A stretch of DNA of 64,000 nt from Verrucomicrobiaceae bacterium (lineage in GTDB: Bacteria > Verrucomicrobiota > Verrucomicrobiia > Verrucomicrobiales > Verrucomicrobiaceae). The notes below the pieces were generated by a model. It was given only the letters and a program-made list of their open reading frames with translations. It had not been told where the DNA came from and did not search any database. The translations under genes and the position numbers were made by a program. Positions 1 to 7,955 of the stretch are shown here, piece after piece. The stretch spans positions 1,426,001-1,490,000 of the forward strand of contig JADJPW010000001.1 in NCBI GenBank assembly GCA_016713035.1, read 5' to 3'. The first letter of the stretch is position 1. Each line of letters opens with the position of its first letter.

Positions 1-239
1 TTCAGCAGGTTCGAGGCCGGCGGCTGCTTGGTGATGAAGGTGAAGGACTTGTCTTTATAGACAGTAATGACAGTGGGGAGCACATCGCCGCCGGCTTTCT
101 GGGTCGCTGCATTGAACTCTTTGCAGAAGGCCATGATGTTGACACCAGCCTGACCGAGCGCGGGGCCGATGGGCGGCGCGGGATTGGCGGCGCCGGCTTT
201 GATCTGCAATTTGATTTGTTTGACGATTTCTTTGGCCAT
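1..239 (-). CDS. rplK: 50S ribosomal protein L11, N-terminal part (cut by window edge)
   Basis: Reading minus from the ATG at 239 gives 79 residues beginning [18 protein letters not shown] and including [17 protein letters not shown], the proline-rich L11 N-terminal domain that binds 23S rRNA in the GTPase-associated centre and contacts elongation factors. The remainder lies beyond base 1. It follows nusG by 66 bases, in the usual bacterial order secE-nusG-rplK. An AAGGA sequence about nine bases before the ATG is one of the few Shine-Dalgarno-like sites in this window. The identification is firm; only the C-terminal domain is unseen. Confidence 0.96.
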   Translation of the reverse strand, partial: MAKEIVKQIKLQIKAGAANPAPPIGPALGQAGVNIMAFCKEFNAATQKAGGDVLPTVITVYKDKSFTFITKQPPASNLL

Positions 240-305
240 GTGCGGGGTTCCTTAGGTTGTGTTTTTTGGGAAAATGAAGCTGCGAAGCAATGCGGGAGAA
301 GGAAA

Positions 306-884
306 TTATGCGGCGTCGGCTTTTTCGACCTGCCAGTACTCGAGATCGACTGGGGTAGAACGTCCGAAGATATTGACTGAGACTCGTAGGACTCCGCGCT
401 CGGGGTCGATCTCCTCGACGGTGCCAATCTGGCTTTCGAAGGGGCCATCGGCCACCCGGACGCTGTCTCCGGGGCTGAAGGCGATTTTTGGCACCGCGCT
501 GTCTTCTCGCTCACGGGCCTGGGCGAGCATGGCCTCGACTTCCTTTGCCCGCATGGGGATGGGATGGTCTTTGGCACCGGCGAAGTTGAGGACGCCGTCT
601 GTTTCTTTGACGAAGTACCAGGTTTTGTCGACAAGGCGATTGTGCTCGTCGAGCAGGTGGCAATTGCAGATGACGTAGCCGGGGAAGAATTTACGGTTGG
701 TCTCGCTGCGCTTGCCCTTCTTCACCTCGGAGACACGCTCCATGGGAACGAGCACTTCAAAGATGTAGTCGCTCATTTCCTCGGTCTGGATGCGGCGCTG
801 CATGCTTTCCAAGACCTTTTTTTCAAGGCCGGAACGTACGTGGATGACGTACCACTGATCTCGTGCTGCTGGAATGGCGCCCAT
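306..884 (-). CDS. nusG: transcription termination/antitermination factor NusG
   Basis: This 192-residue protein binds RNA polymerase and modulates elongation, Rho termination and transcription-translation coupling. The NGN domain is seen from RDQWYVIHVRSGLEKKV through FFPGYVICNC, and a C-terminal KOW domain from about residue 137 (FSPGDSVRVADGPFESQIG) to the end. The reading frame stays open upstream to a TTG at 956, but homology begins just after MGAIPAARDQ, so the ATG at 884 is taken as the start. It lies between secE and rplK, the canonical arrangement. Confidence 0.96.
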   Translation of the reverse strand: MGAIPAARDQWYVIHVRSGLEKKVLESMQRRIQTEEMSDYIFEVLVPMERVSEVKKGKRSETNRKFFPGYVICNCHLLDEHNRLVDKTWYFVKETDGVLNFAGAKDHPIPMRAKEVEAMLAQAREREDSAVPKIAFSPGDSVRVADGPFESQIGTVEEIDPERGVLRVSVNIFGRSTPVDLEYWQVEKADAA

Positions 885-971
885 AGGAGTGAGGAAGAGT
901 AAAAAAGGAAAACTGAAGTCGCGGGATTGCGAGGCCGACGGACGGCGGGAAAACAAAAATGGGAGGTCAGG

Positions 972-1196
972 TCACTTGGCGAGCCAGATCTGGGCGGCCT
1001 GGAAAGCCTCACGGAAGGAGACGTCAAACACGGCGACAAAGGCACCAAGTAGAATCATGGCAATGAAGACGATCACGGTGGACTCGTTCAGTTCGCGGTA
1101 CTTAGCGAAGCCTTTTTCTTTCGAATCCCAGGGCCAGTTGGCCTTGCGCAGTTCGAGGAAGACCTCGGAGATGTATTTGCGGATGCGGCTGATCAT
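972..1196 (-). CDS. secE: preprotein translocase subunit SecE
   Basis: A 74-residue single-span membrane protein of the SecYEG translocon. An amphipathic cytoplasmic helix (MISRIRKYISEVFLELRKA) is followed by the conserved W-P segment (NWPWDSKE) and one transmembrane helix (VIVFIAMILLGAFVAVF), as in short bacterial SecE proteins. The ATG at 1196 was chosen because upstream in-frame sequence runs back into tRNA-Trp. It sits between tRNA-Trp and nusG. Confidence 0.95.
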   Translation of the reverse strand: MISRIRKYISEVFLELRKANWPWDSKEKGFAKYRELNESTVIVFIAMILLGAFVAVFDVSFREAFQAAQIWLAK

Positions 1197-1279
1197 GGAT
1201 GGAGCGTTCGGAAGGGCTGCTGGATGTGCGGCGAAATGAGAAACTGACTGAAAGGAATCCGGCAAAGAAAGTGACACGC

Positions 1280-1355
1280 TGGCAGGCCAGGAGGGACTCG
1301 AACCCCCAACCAACGGTTTTGGAGACCGCTACTCTACCAATTGAGCTACTGGCCT
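1280..1355 (-). tRNA. trnW: tRNA-Trp (anticodon CCA)
   Basis: On the minus strand the sequence folds as a full cloverleaf. The acceptor arm pairs AGGCCAG with CTGGCCT, the D arm reads GCTCAATTGGTAGAGT, the anticodon loop is CTCCAAA with anticodon CCA, and the T arm contains GGTTCGAGTC. The discriminator is G and the 3-prime CCA is encoded (1280-1282). A tRNA-Trp between tuf and secE is a common bacterial arrangement. Confidence 0.97.
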
Positions 1356-1450
1356 GTGTATGGCGTGGAACGCTTCCCGGATGGAATAACAAACGATGGA
1401 CGGTTTGGCAAGTCCGCGTTCCCCTTCCCTGTCACCAGAGATGAAATCAC

Positions 1451-1476
1451 CGCCGGGTCTGTCGCCAGACCCGGCG
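1451..1476 (-). terminator. strong stem-loop just downstream of tuf
   Basis: A perfect 11-bp GC-rich stem (CGCCGGGTCTG with CAGACCCGGCG) with a TCGC loop lies 33 bases after the tuf stop codon. The U-tract that would follow on the minus strand is weak (GTGATTTCATC), so it may be a partial terminator or an RNA-processing and stability element that adjusts expression of tRNA-Trp-secE-nusG relative to tuf. Confidence 0.6.
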
Positions 1477-1508
1477 GGATTTCGGAACAAACGAACCTGC
1501 AAGGTGGA

Positions 1509-2693
1509 CTAGTCGAGGATGTCAGCCACACGGCCGGCACCGACGGTCTTGCCGCCTTCACGGATTGCGAAGCGGATAGTCTTCTCCATGGCGATCGGTG
1601 TGATCAGTTCCACGGTGATGGAGACGTTGTCGCCAGGCATCACCATTTCGACACCTTCAGGAAGGGTCACAGAGCCAGTCACGTCCGTCGTGCGGAAGTA
1701 GAACTGTGGGCGGTAGTTGTTGAAGAACGGCGTGTGACGGCCGCCTTCGTCCTTGGAAAGGACGTAAACTTCTGCCTTGAACTTCTTATGCGGAGTGACG
1801 GAGCCTGGCTTCGCGATGACCTGACCGCGCTCGATGTCGGTCTTCTTGGTGCCGCGGAGGAGGAGACCCACGTTGTCGCCAGCGCGACCTTCGTCGAGCA
1901 GCTTGCGGAACATTTCGATGTCCGTGACGGTGGTCTTGGCGGTTGGACGAATGCCGATGATTTCGACTTCGGACATCTTCTTGACGATGCCACGCTCGAC
2001 ACGGCCAGTGCAGACCGTACCACGACCTTCGATAGCGAACACGTCTTCCACAGGCATGAGGAAGTCTTTGTCGATCGGACGCTCTGGCAGCGGGATGTAG
2101 CTATCCACGGCATCCATGAGCTTATGGATGTTGGCTTCGTGGGTGGCGTCTCCTTCGAGAGCCTTGAGGGCGGAGCCCTTCACGATCGGGATTTCATCAC
2201 CTGGGAAGTCGTATTTGGAAAGGAGGTCACGCACTTCCATCTCGACGAGGTCGAGCAGTTCAGCGTCGTCCACCATGTCCACTTTGTTCATGAACACGCA
2301 AAGGGCGGGCACGCCGACCTGACGAGCGAGCAGGATGTGCTCACGAGTCTGGGGCATCGGGCCATCAGCAGCGGAGACCACGAGGATAGCTCCGTCCATC
2401 TGGGCAGCGCCAGTGATCATGTTTTTGACGTAGTCAGCGTGGCCAGGGCAGTCCACGTGAGCGTAGTGACGCTTGTCGGTTTCATACTCCACGTGGGCAG
2501 TATTGATCGTAATGCCGCGCTCTTTTTCTTCAGGAGCTGCGTCGATTTGATCGTAAGCCTTCGCCTGGGCGAATCCCTTCTTGGAAAGGACCGTGGTAAT
2601 GGCGGCGGTGAGTGTTGTTTTGCCGTGGTCAACGTGGCCGATGGTGCCGATGTTGACGTGCGGCTTGTTGCGTTGGAATGCTTCTTTGGCCAT
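1509..2693 (-). CDS. tuf: translation elongation factor Tu
   Basis: A 394-residue, full-length EF-Tu that delivers aminoacyl-tRNA to the ribosome. G1 reads [11 protein letters not shown]3 [12 protein letters not shown] and G4 MNKVDM; the G5 Ser-Ala pair ([10 protein letters not shown]) and the beta-barrel domains 2 and 3 follow to the end. The gene begins [19 protein letters not shown], typical of bacterial EF-Tu. It lies 73 bases after tRNA-Thr and before tRNA-Trp, resembling the tRNA-tufB arrangement of proteobacteria. There is no recognisable Shine-Dalgarno sequence before the ATG despite its expected high expression. Confidence 0.98.
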   Translation of the reverse strand: MAKEAFQRNKPHVNIGTIGHVDHGKTTLTAAITTVLSKKGFAQAKAYDQIDAAPEEKERGITINTAHVEYETDKRHYAHVDCPGHADYVKNMITGAAQMDGAILVVSAADGPMPQTREHILLARQVGVPALCVFMNKVDMVDDAELLDLVEMEVRDLLSKYDFPGDEIPIVKGSALKALEGDATHEANIHKLMDAVDSYIPLPERPIDKDFLMPVEDVFAIEGRGTVCTGRVERGIVKKMSEVEIIGIRPTAKTTVTDIEMFRKLLDEGRAGDNVGLLLRGTKKTDIERGQVIAKPGSVTPHKKFKAEVYVLSKDEGGRHTPFFNNYRPQFYFRTTDVTGSVTLPEGVEMVMPGDNVSITVELITPIAMEKTIRFAIREGGKTVGAGRVADILD

Positions 2694-2766
2694 GGAGTAA
2701 GATGAGTAGGGGGTGCGTGTTCGTTTGTTTGTTCGTCGGGAACCCCTCTCGCCAAAAGCAGCCGCA

Positions 2767-2841
2767 TGGAGCTGTTAGAGGGATTTGAACCCTCGACCTC
2801 GTCCTTACCAAGGACGTGCTCTACCACTGAGCTATAACAGC
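2767..2841 (-). tRNA. trnT: tRNA-Thr (anticodon GGT)
   Basis: The minus-strand acceptor GCTGTTA pairs with TAACAGC. The D arm reads TAGCTCAGTGGTAGAGCA, the anticodon stem GTCCT/AGGAC carries loop TTGGTAA (anticodon GGT), and the T arm is GAGGGTTCAAATCCCTC. The discriminator is U and the 3-prime CCA is encoded (2767-2769). It is the first gene of the tuf transcript. Confidence 0.96.
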
Positions 2842-2897
2842 GTATTCCTAGCGGCGGCCCTGTGGAAAAGGAGCCTCCTCCTCTTTCGACAAAGAAA

Positions 2898-2947
2898 CCG
2901 GGACACGGTGAATCTTGACCTAAACGTCAAGAGACAATGCGTCCCGG
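2898..2947 (-). promoter_or_regulatory. nested stem-loop in the leader of the tRNA-Thr/tuf operon
   Basis: Outer arms CCGGGAC (2898-2904) and GTCCCGG (2941-2947) enclose inner arms TCTTGAC (2913-2919) and GTCAAGA (2926-2932) around the loop CTAAAC. In the minus-strand transcript the outer stem is followed by TTTCTTTG, so the structure resembles a weak attenuator or antiterminator element between the inferred promoter and tRNA-Thr. The function is inferred; the pairing is visible. Confidence 0.5.
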
Positions 2948-2970
2948 CAGCCTCACGAAAAAGTGGCCGG

Positions 2971-2998
2971 AGAGTAGGAGGTCTCCCCCAGGTGTCAA
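2971..2998 (-). promoter_or_regulatory. likely sigma-70-type promoter for tRNA-Thr/tuf
   Basis: On the minus strand a perfect -35 box TTGACA (2993-2998) is followed after 16 bases by TACTCT (2971-2976). Transcription would begin near 2965 and run through a structured leader of roughly 120 bases into tRNA-Thr. It is the best promoter-like match in this gap. Confidence 0.5.
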
Positions 2999-3400
2999 AG
3001 TGTTTTTCCAACTTTGATACCAACTCCTTCAAACGAGCTTCGTTAGCTTCCATTGTATGCAGTACAGCTACCGATTTCCAGGGGTCCTGACAGCCTAACA
3101 TTTTCTGCGCTGAGTCTTCCAAGCTTTAAGCAGGTATTTCTGACCAGGCATTCAGCCTCAATCGACGCAACTACCATGCTTTTTCAGGGATCGGACAAAT
3201 CCATGGCCCCTGCAGCAATTCTTCATTTTTGGGCAGAAATGCTCAATTCCACTACCAGGCATAGGTGTAGGAAAGTCGTTAAAAACAGGCTTCAAAAGCA
3301 GAAACTGGCGGTTTTTTGTTAAATTTTAACAAAAACGAAATATTATGCTTGCAATACTTTCTATAATTAGCACAATGGCTGTGCAATTAAGCATCCAACT
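2999..3400. other. long intergenic gap between the divergent tuf operon and the ParA-like gene
   Basis: No convincing gene is seen here. The last 100 bases are distinctly AT-rich for this genome and include a consensus-like TATAAT at 3362-3367, 33 bases before the ATG at 3401, with no good -35 box at the usual spacing. This is probably the promoter region of the ParA-like gene. The rest shows no repeats or strong hairpins that I could recognise. Confidence 0.45.
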
Positions 3401-4147
3401 ATGAAAAAGCTGATCCTCATCCAAAACGACTATCCTGGCACCGGCAAGAGCACGCTTTCCCTCTGCCTCACTCGCTATCTCGCCGAATATGGCGTTGATC
3501 ATCGTCTCCTGAGCCTTGCTGAGGAAGACGCCACCCCCACCCCAGGCAGCAAGGTTCTGGATGTGGACACATTGACTCCACGTTCCTTCATTTCCCAGGT
3601 GGATGCTTCCGATGTCACAATCTTGGAAATCGCCACTGGTTTAGGGGAGGCCTTCAATGCCTTTTACGAAGCGAATGAGCTGGAGAATGTCCTGCATGAC
3701 ATGGGGGTAGCTGTAACGGTCGTGCTGCCAGTCACAGCAGATCGGGAAAGCTTTGAAAGCGTCACAGAGGCAGCAGAGGTCTATTCTGACAATGCAGAAT
3801 ACCTCATCGCCCATCTTGTCACGAGCAGTTACGATGAGGACGACAAAATCTGGGATACCAGCTACGCGGCACGCGTGATGGACATGTTCGAGGCCGTGGA
3901 ATTGCATATCCCCGAGATCACCTTTCACTTGGAGCTCAGCACTGAGCACTTGAGCCTAGATGACGCCCTCCAGATTTCAGATGCAGAGGAGCGACTGGGT
4001 AAAGAATTCTCGAAGTGGCATCGCCGAGTCTCTGGCCAGGTGGATAGTGCTCGTGCTTATCTCTTCGGCGACGCGTTCCGCCCCACGATCATTCCAAAAA
4101 CCAATTCCAAGCCAGTCCGCAAATCCCGCGCAAAGACTCTGGCCTAA
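3401..4147 (+). CDS. orphan ParA/MinD-like P-loop ATPase-family protein
   Basis: A 248-residue soluble protein beginning MKKLILIQNDYPGTGKSTLS. The nucleotide-binding loop NDYPGTGKST near residue 9 follows a first beta strand, as in the SIMIBI class (ParA, MinD, conjugative-transfer TraL/MobD-like ATPases). It lacks the signature lysine-rich deviant Walker A start (KGGxGKT). A strand-Asp segment (SDVTILEIATG) and VVLPVTADRES resemble later switch regions. The C-terminus is basic (KPVRKSRAKTLA). There is no ParB, replication or conjugation gene nearby; it stands alone between a long AT-rich leader and a terminator. The ATPase fold is likely, but the cellular role is unknown. Confidence 0.6.
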   Translation: MKKLILIQNDYPGTGKSTLSLCLTRYLAEYGVDHRLLSLAEEDATPTPGSKVLDVDTLTPRSFISQVDASDVTILEIATGLGEAFNAFYEANELENVLHDMGVAVTVVLPVTADRESFESVTEAAEVYSDNAEYLIAHLVTSSYDEDDKIWDTSYAARVMDMFEAVELHIPEITFHLELSTEHLSLDDALQISDAEERLGKEFSKWHRRVSGQVDSARAYLFGDAFRPTIIPKTNSKPVRKSRAKTLA

Positions 4148-4185
4148 ACTCTCCCCCCAATAGCCTGAACCTCTAAAAAACACCG

Positions 4186-4224
4186 GCAGGAAGCATGGAA
4201 TGGTTGCCATGCTTCCTGCTTTTT
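4186..4224. terminator. bidirectional intrinsic terminator
   Basis: A perfect 13-bp stem, GCAGGAAGCATGG (4186-4198) and CCATGCTTCCTGC (4207-4219), with an 8-base loop is followed by TTTTTC on the plus strand. It is preceded by six A residues (4175-4180), which become a U-tract on the minus strand. It separates the convergent ParA-like gene and lpxA and should stop transcription from both sides. Confidence 0.9.
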
Positions 4225-4228
4225 CTTG

Positions 4229-5026
4229 TTACGCATCATCATCTCCAGATGATTTTCCACCTGGAGTGATGCCACGCTTTGTTGAGGCAACGAATTCGAC
4301 AAAGGCTGCTGATTCTGGTGTGAGTTCGCCATCGGCACGCAGTTCTTCGATGGCTTGAGCATTGTTCAAGCCGCTGCGATAAATTTTACGGAAGGTGCCG
4401 CGAAGAGCATGCATCTGCTCACGGCTAAAGCCAGCACGCTGGAGCCCGACGATGTTAAGCCCCCGCGCACGAGCAGGATTCCCATCCACCGTGCAAAAAG
4501 GCGGGATGTCTTGCACGATTTTGGCACAACCACCGATGATGCTGCGCTGGCCGATACGGCAGAACTGATGCACCGCACTGAGGCCTCCGAGGATGACGTG
4601 GTCCTCCACCGTGACGTGGCCCGCTAGCGTGCCGTTATTGGAGAAAATCACATGGTTCCCGACTACGCAATCATGCGCGATGTGGACGTAGCTGAGGAAG
4701 TTATTGTGACTGCCGATCCGCGTTTTGTCGTTCGGGGCTGTGGCACGGTGGACGGTGCAAAATTCACGAAAGGTGTTGTTATCGCCCATTTCGAGCCATG
4801 TGGGCTCTCCTTGATACTTCAAATCCTGCGTCTGCTGGCCGATGCTGCCATAGGCGTAAAATTTATTCCCTTTCCCGATGCGGGACGGACCCATGATCGT
4901 GACGTGATGCTGGAGCCAGCAACCATCTCCAAGCACGACGTCTGCACCGATGATGCAGTATGGGCCGATGTGGCAGTCTGCGCCGATTTGGGCGCTAGGA
5001 TCAATAATAGCGGTGGGATGAATCAC
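4229..5026 (-). CDS. lpxA: acyl-[ACP]-UDP-N-acetylglucosamine O-acyltransferase
   Basis: The first enzyme of lipid A synthesis, transferring a 3-hydroxyacyl chain from ACP to UDP-GlcNAc. The 265 residues begin MIHPTAIIDPSAQIGADCHIG with hexapeptide repeats of the left-handed beta-helix. The catalytic histidine corresponds to H118 in HIAHDCVVGNH, and the C-terminal helical region follows (REQMHALRGTFRKIYRSG). It lies 47 bases after the lpxC-fabZ gene on the same strand, so lipid A genes are grouped. This supports an LPS-bearing outer membrane. Confidence 0.95.
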   Translation of the reverse strand: MIHPTAIIDPSAQIGADCHIGPYCIIGADVVLGDGCWLQHHVTIMGPSRIGKGNKFYAYGSIGQQTQDLKYQGEPTWLEMGDNNTFREFCTVHRATAPNDKTRIGSHNNFLSYVHIAHDCVVGNHVIFSNNGTLAGHVTVEDHVILGGLSAVHQFCRIGQRSIIGGCAKIVQDIPPFCTVDGNPARARGLNIVGLQRAGFSREQMHALRGTFRKIYRSGLNNAQAIEELRADGELTPESAAFVEFVASTKRGITPGGKSSGDDDA

Positions 5027-5073
5027 AGAGGGAAAGAAATAAAAAGACGCGTGACGGAGGCTCTCCAGACGGC

Positions 5074-6393
5074 TCAGCGATCGACGACACTGAACATCAA
5101 CTCCGCCTCAGAGACGACTTGGCCATTGACGAGGCAGCGCCCGATGGCCTGGGCCACGCTGCGCTTCACTTTCGTCATCTCTGTCTCGATCACGAGTGTG
5201 TCGCCTGGCAGCACAGGGCGCCGCCATTTCACCTCATTGGCACTGAGGAAGTAGCCGATGCGGCCCTGATGCTCCGGCATGCGCAGGAGCACGATGCTGG
5301 CGACTTGAGCCATCGCCTCCAGTTGGAGCACTCCGGGCATGACGGGATGGCCGGGGAAATGGCCTTCAAAGAAAGGCTCATTGATCGTGACGTTCTTGAT
5401 GGCGCGGCACTTCGTGCTGCCCTCAAAGCCGATCACGCGATCTACCAGTAAGAAGGGGTAACGATGCGGCAGGATGCGCATGACCTCATTGATGTCGAGG
5501 ACGGCCTCCCCGCTAGGGATATGCATCGGTGCGGGGACCATGCTGCGCATCGTCTCGTATTGCTTCACGATGGCTCGTGCCAGCTCCGTATTCGGGCCAT
5601 GACCAGGACGCACAGCGATGACATGGCCAGTGATGCGCTTGCCTGAGAGCATGAGATCACCCACGATGTCTAGGATCTTATGCCGCACGAATTCATCTGG
5701 GAAACGCAGCGGCTGCTTGGAGAGTAGCGCATCGCCACGGATGACGATCGCAGCCTCCAGCGTGCCGCCTTTGATCAGGCCCTTTTCCATCAGCGGAGCG
5801 ATGTCTTCGTAGTAAACAAAGGTCCGTGCAGCGGCGATTTCCTTCTCATACGTCTCTGGATTGATCTCCACGCTGAAATACTGCGTGAAACGACCATCTG
5901 GCCCCACATTGGTGCAGGAAACGCGGAATTTCTTGTCCGGCACGATGGTCAGGATGGTGCCGCCACGAGTTTCCTGGTAAATCGGCTCCCGAACCTCAAA
6001 AACACGCCGCGCCTCTTTTTGCTCTGCCAGACCGGCAGACTTGATCAGCTCGACAAAGGGCAGCGCACTGCCATCTGCGATGGGCGGCTCATTCGCATCC
6101 ATTTCGATGATGCAATTATCCACGCCCATGCCAGCTAGCGCGGAGATCACATGCTCCACGGTATGCACATTCACACCGCCCTCTGCGATGGTGGTCGCAC
6201 GCTCCACTTTCTGCACTTTTTCGACCAGCGCAGGGATGAAGGGCTTGTCCTCCAGGTCGATGCGCCGGAATTTGAAGCCGAAATTCTCCGGCGCAGGCTG
6301 GAGAGTGAGAGTGACCTCCTCGCCGGTATGCAGCGAGGTGCCTTTCATCGAGACAGGCTTGGCGAGGGTATGCTGGCGGTCAGAATCGGCCAT
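5074..6393 (-). CDS. lpxC-fabZ: bifunctional UDP-3-O-acyl-GlcNAc deacetylase / 3-hydroxyacyl-ACP dehydratase
   Basis: A 439-residue fusion. Residues 1 to about 285 are LpxC, the zinc deacetylase that commits lipid A synthesis, with H81 (HTVEH), H238 and D242 (HKILDIVGD) as zinc ligands. From about residue 295 the protein is FabZ, with the [13 protein letters not shown] entry motif, catalytic H345 in [14 protein letters not shown] and E359 in QLEAMAQ. Such fusions are known in Bacteroidetes and related phyla. The ATG at 6393 ([13 protein letters not shown]) was preferred over upstream in-frame starts whose residues are not LpxC-like. Confidence 0.94.
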   Translation of the reverse strand: MADSDRQHTLAKPVSMKGTSLHTGEEVTLTLQPAPENFGFKFRRIDLEDKPFIPALVEKVQKVERATTIAEGGVNVHTVEHVISALAGMGVDNCIIEMDANEPPIADGSALPFVELIKSAGLAEQKEARRVFEVREPIYQETRGGTILTIVPDKKFRVSCTNVGPDGRFTQYFSVEINPETYEKEIAAARTFVYYEDIAPLMEKGLIKGGTLEAAIVIRGDALLSKQPLRFPDEFVRHKILDIVGDLMLSGKRITGHVIAVRPGHGPNTELARAIVKQYETMRSMVPAPMHIPSGEAVLDINEVMRILPHRYPFLLVDRVIGFEGSTKCRAIKNVTINEPFFEGHFPGHPVMPGVLQLEAMAQVASIVLLRMPEHQGRIGYFLSANEVKWRRPVLPGDTLVIETEMTKVKRSVAQAIGRCLVNGQVVSEAELMFSVVDR

Positions 6394-6607
6394 GAGTTGG
6401 GTGGGGAAAGGAGGGTGAGAAAGAACGCGGTTGTTAGCGTCCAGCCCTCCCAGGGTCAAAGGGAAATGCTCCGAGGCACCATTCGCCACATGCCCGCACC
6501 TCATGAAACAACCACAACAAACCGCACAGCGGTCTCGAGCCGAGTGCTTCAACTCACGGCTTTGTTGGATGAGGAACTAGCAGTCTGATCTGCTGCTGCG
6601 ATTGCCA

Positions 6608-7012
6608 TCAATGGCAGCCACAGCCTTCTCCACAGCCGCCTTTTTTCTCCATTTCCTCCGCTGCGGGCACCCGGCCACTTTCCAGGCTGCGTGCGATCCA
6701 GGCATTCAGCGTCTCGGCCACGCCACTGAGAGTCTCTTGAGCCCCCAGAAAGCCGACGATGACCGGATTCGCCTCGCAGCGCTCCTGCTGGGCATTGAAT
6801 TGAGTGATTTCTTCCCCTGTCGGCTCTTCACCATGATGCTGCTTCTGGTGCAAAGCGCGGCCCAGCGTCGCCATCTCACGGTACTGCTTCACGGCCGCTT
6901 CATCGGCGAGAAAGGACTCTGCGCATTGACGGGCATTTTGCACCTCCTCATCATTGATGAGGGTCTGGCAGAGCTCGACGATCTTAGATTGAATAGCGGG
7001 GGATACAGTCAT
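6608..7012 (-). CDS. YlbF/YmcA-family protein with a cysteine-rich tail
   Basis: A 134-residue, mostly helical protein. The body resembles the Com_YlbF domain (IQSKIVELCQTLINDEEVQ, helical hairpins, QFNAQQERCEANP, VIVGFLGAQETLSGVAETLN). Bacillus YlbF and YmcA form a complex with YaaT that carries iron-sulfur clusters and stimulates RNase Y. Here the C-terminus ends in GGCGEGCGCH, a compact Cys/His cluster that could bind metal. It lies between the lipid A genes and the aldolase gene without obvious coupling. Family assignment is probable; function in this phylum is not established. Confidence 0.65.
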   Translation of the reverse strand: MTVSPAIQSKIVELCQTLINDEEVQNARQCAESFLADEAAVKQYREMATLGRALHQKQHHGEEPTGEEITQFNAQQERCEANPVIVGFLGAQETLSGVAETLNAWIARSLESGRVPAAEEMEKKGGCGEGCGCH

Positions 7013-7087
7013 GGTGGGTTGGAAGATAAAAAAGGAGCGCCGAGAGTAGGCCGAAAACGCCAACGCACAGAAAAATGTCGGTTTATT

Positions 7088-7846
7088 TCACCACGATCGA
7101 GCCTCTGCCAAATTCCGCCGAAAACCCTCCCGCACCAGCGAGAGATCCGAGTCCATCGCCAGCCACTCAAAGCCCAGTTTCTTCAGTTTTTCGCGATCAT
7201 CGGCATGACGGACGAGGATGCCGCAGCCCTTCCCCTGCCCTTTCGCCGCATCCACGATGCGGCTCAGGCACTCGTCATACTTCAGCGGTGACTGGCGTGC
7301 TTTCAGATCGAAGGACAAATCTGCCGGACCGATGAAAAGTGCATCAATGCCCTCCACCGCTGCGATTTCCGCTGCGCGGCCCACAGCCTCTGCCGTCTCG
7401 ATTTGAGCGAGGATGATGGGGCGCGGTGGCGGTGCTCCCTCCGCTGGCAGGCACAGCCCATAGCCATAAGCCCTCACCGTGCGTGAGACACCGCGCAGCC
7501 CCAGCGGCGGGTAAGTAGCCGCACTGACACAGTGCCGGGCCTCCTCCGCGCTATTCACATGCGGCACCATGATCCCATCCGCCCCAGCATCCAGCACACG
7601 AGCGATCAGATCTGGATGCGGAGCCCCCACACGCACGATCCCCAGCGTATGGCTGCCCCGCAGCCCACGGAGCTGATCTGGCAGCGCTACCTCGGTGGCG
7701 CATCCATGCTCCAGGTCGATCAGTACCCAGTCAAAGCCACAATCCGCAGCCAGCTCCGCCACAGCAGGCGATCCGAGTGAGAGAAAGGGGCCGATCTTTG
7801 GCTTCCGCGTAGTGGATGAGTCAGGTGCAGTCATAGCAGGTGTCAT
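7088..7846 (-). CDS. HpcH/HpaI-family 2-keto-3-deoxy acid aldolase
   Basis: A 252-residue class II (metal-dependent) pyruvate aldolase of the HpcH/HpaI/RhmA family, which cleaves 2-keto-3-deoxy sugar acids or related substrates to pyruvate and an aldehyde. Typical elements are WVLIDLEHG, GIVRVGAPHPD, DAGADGIMVPHV, the metal-binding ILAQIETAEAV and FIGPADLS. Two starts are possible, M1 at 7846 and M5 at 7834. The substrate cannot be read from sequence; 2-keto-3-deoxy-L-rhamnonate is one option given the rhamnogalacturonan genes further on, but that link is inference. Divergent from the DUF1592 gene. Confidence 0.85.
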   Translation of the reverse strand: MTPAMTAPDSSTTRKPKIGPFLSLGSPAVAELAADCGFDWVLIDLEHGCATEVALPDQLRGLRGSHTLGIVRVGAPHPDLIARVLDAGADGIMVPHVNSAEEARHCVSAATYPPLGLRGVSRTVRAYGYGLCLPAEGAPPPRPIILAQIETAEAVGRAAEIAAVEGIDALFIGPADLSFDLKARQSPLKYDECLSRIVDAAKGQGKGCGILVRHADDREKLKKLGFEWLAMDSDLSLVREGFRRNLAEARSW

Positions 7847-7955
7847 TTATACAGCCACAGCGGTGGCAAAAGGGAGAAATCACGCTTCTGGGCTTCTCTC
7901 CAGTGCGATGACTGAAAGCTGCCCGCTCCAGCCTGCGCTTATATCTGACCCCCAA

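Noticed and set aside
2..634. Minus-strand frame spanning the rplK start and the nusG end
   Set aside because: It is out of frame with both real genes, Ser/Pro/Arg-rich and without homology.
1341..2705. Long open frame on the plus strand (454 codons) opposite tuf
   Set aside because: Antisense shadow of the highly constrained EF-Tu gene; composition is biased and no motifs are present.
2832..3122. 96-codon minus-strand frame in the tuf upstream gap
   Set aside because: It runs into tRNA-Thr and its second half is Arg-rich and unlike a protein. A short helical part is not enough to call a gene; better explained by the leader and promoter found here.
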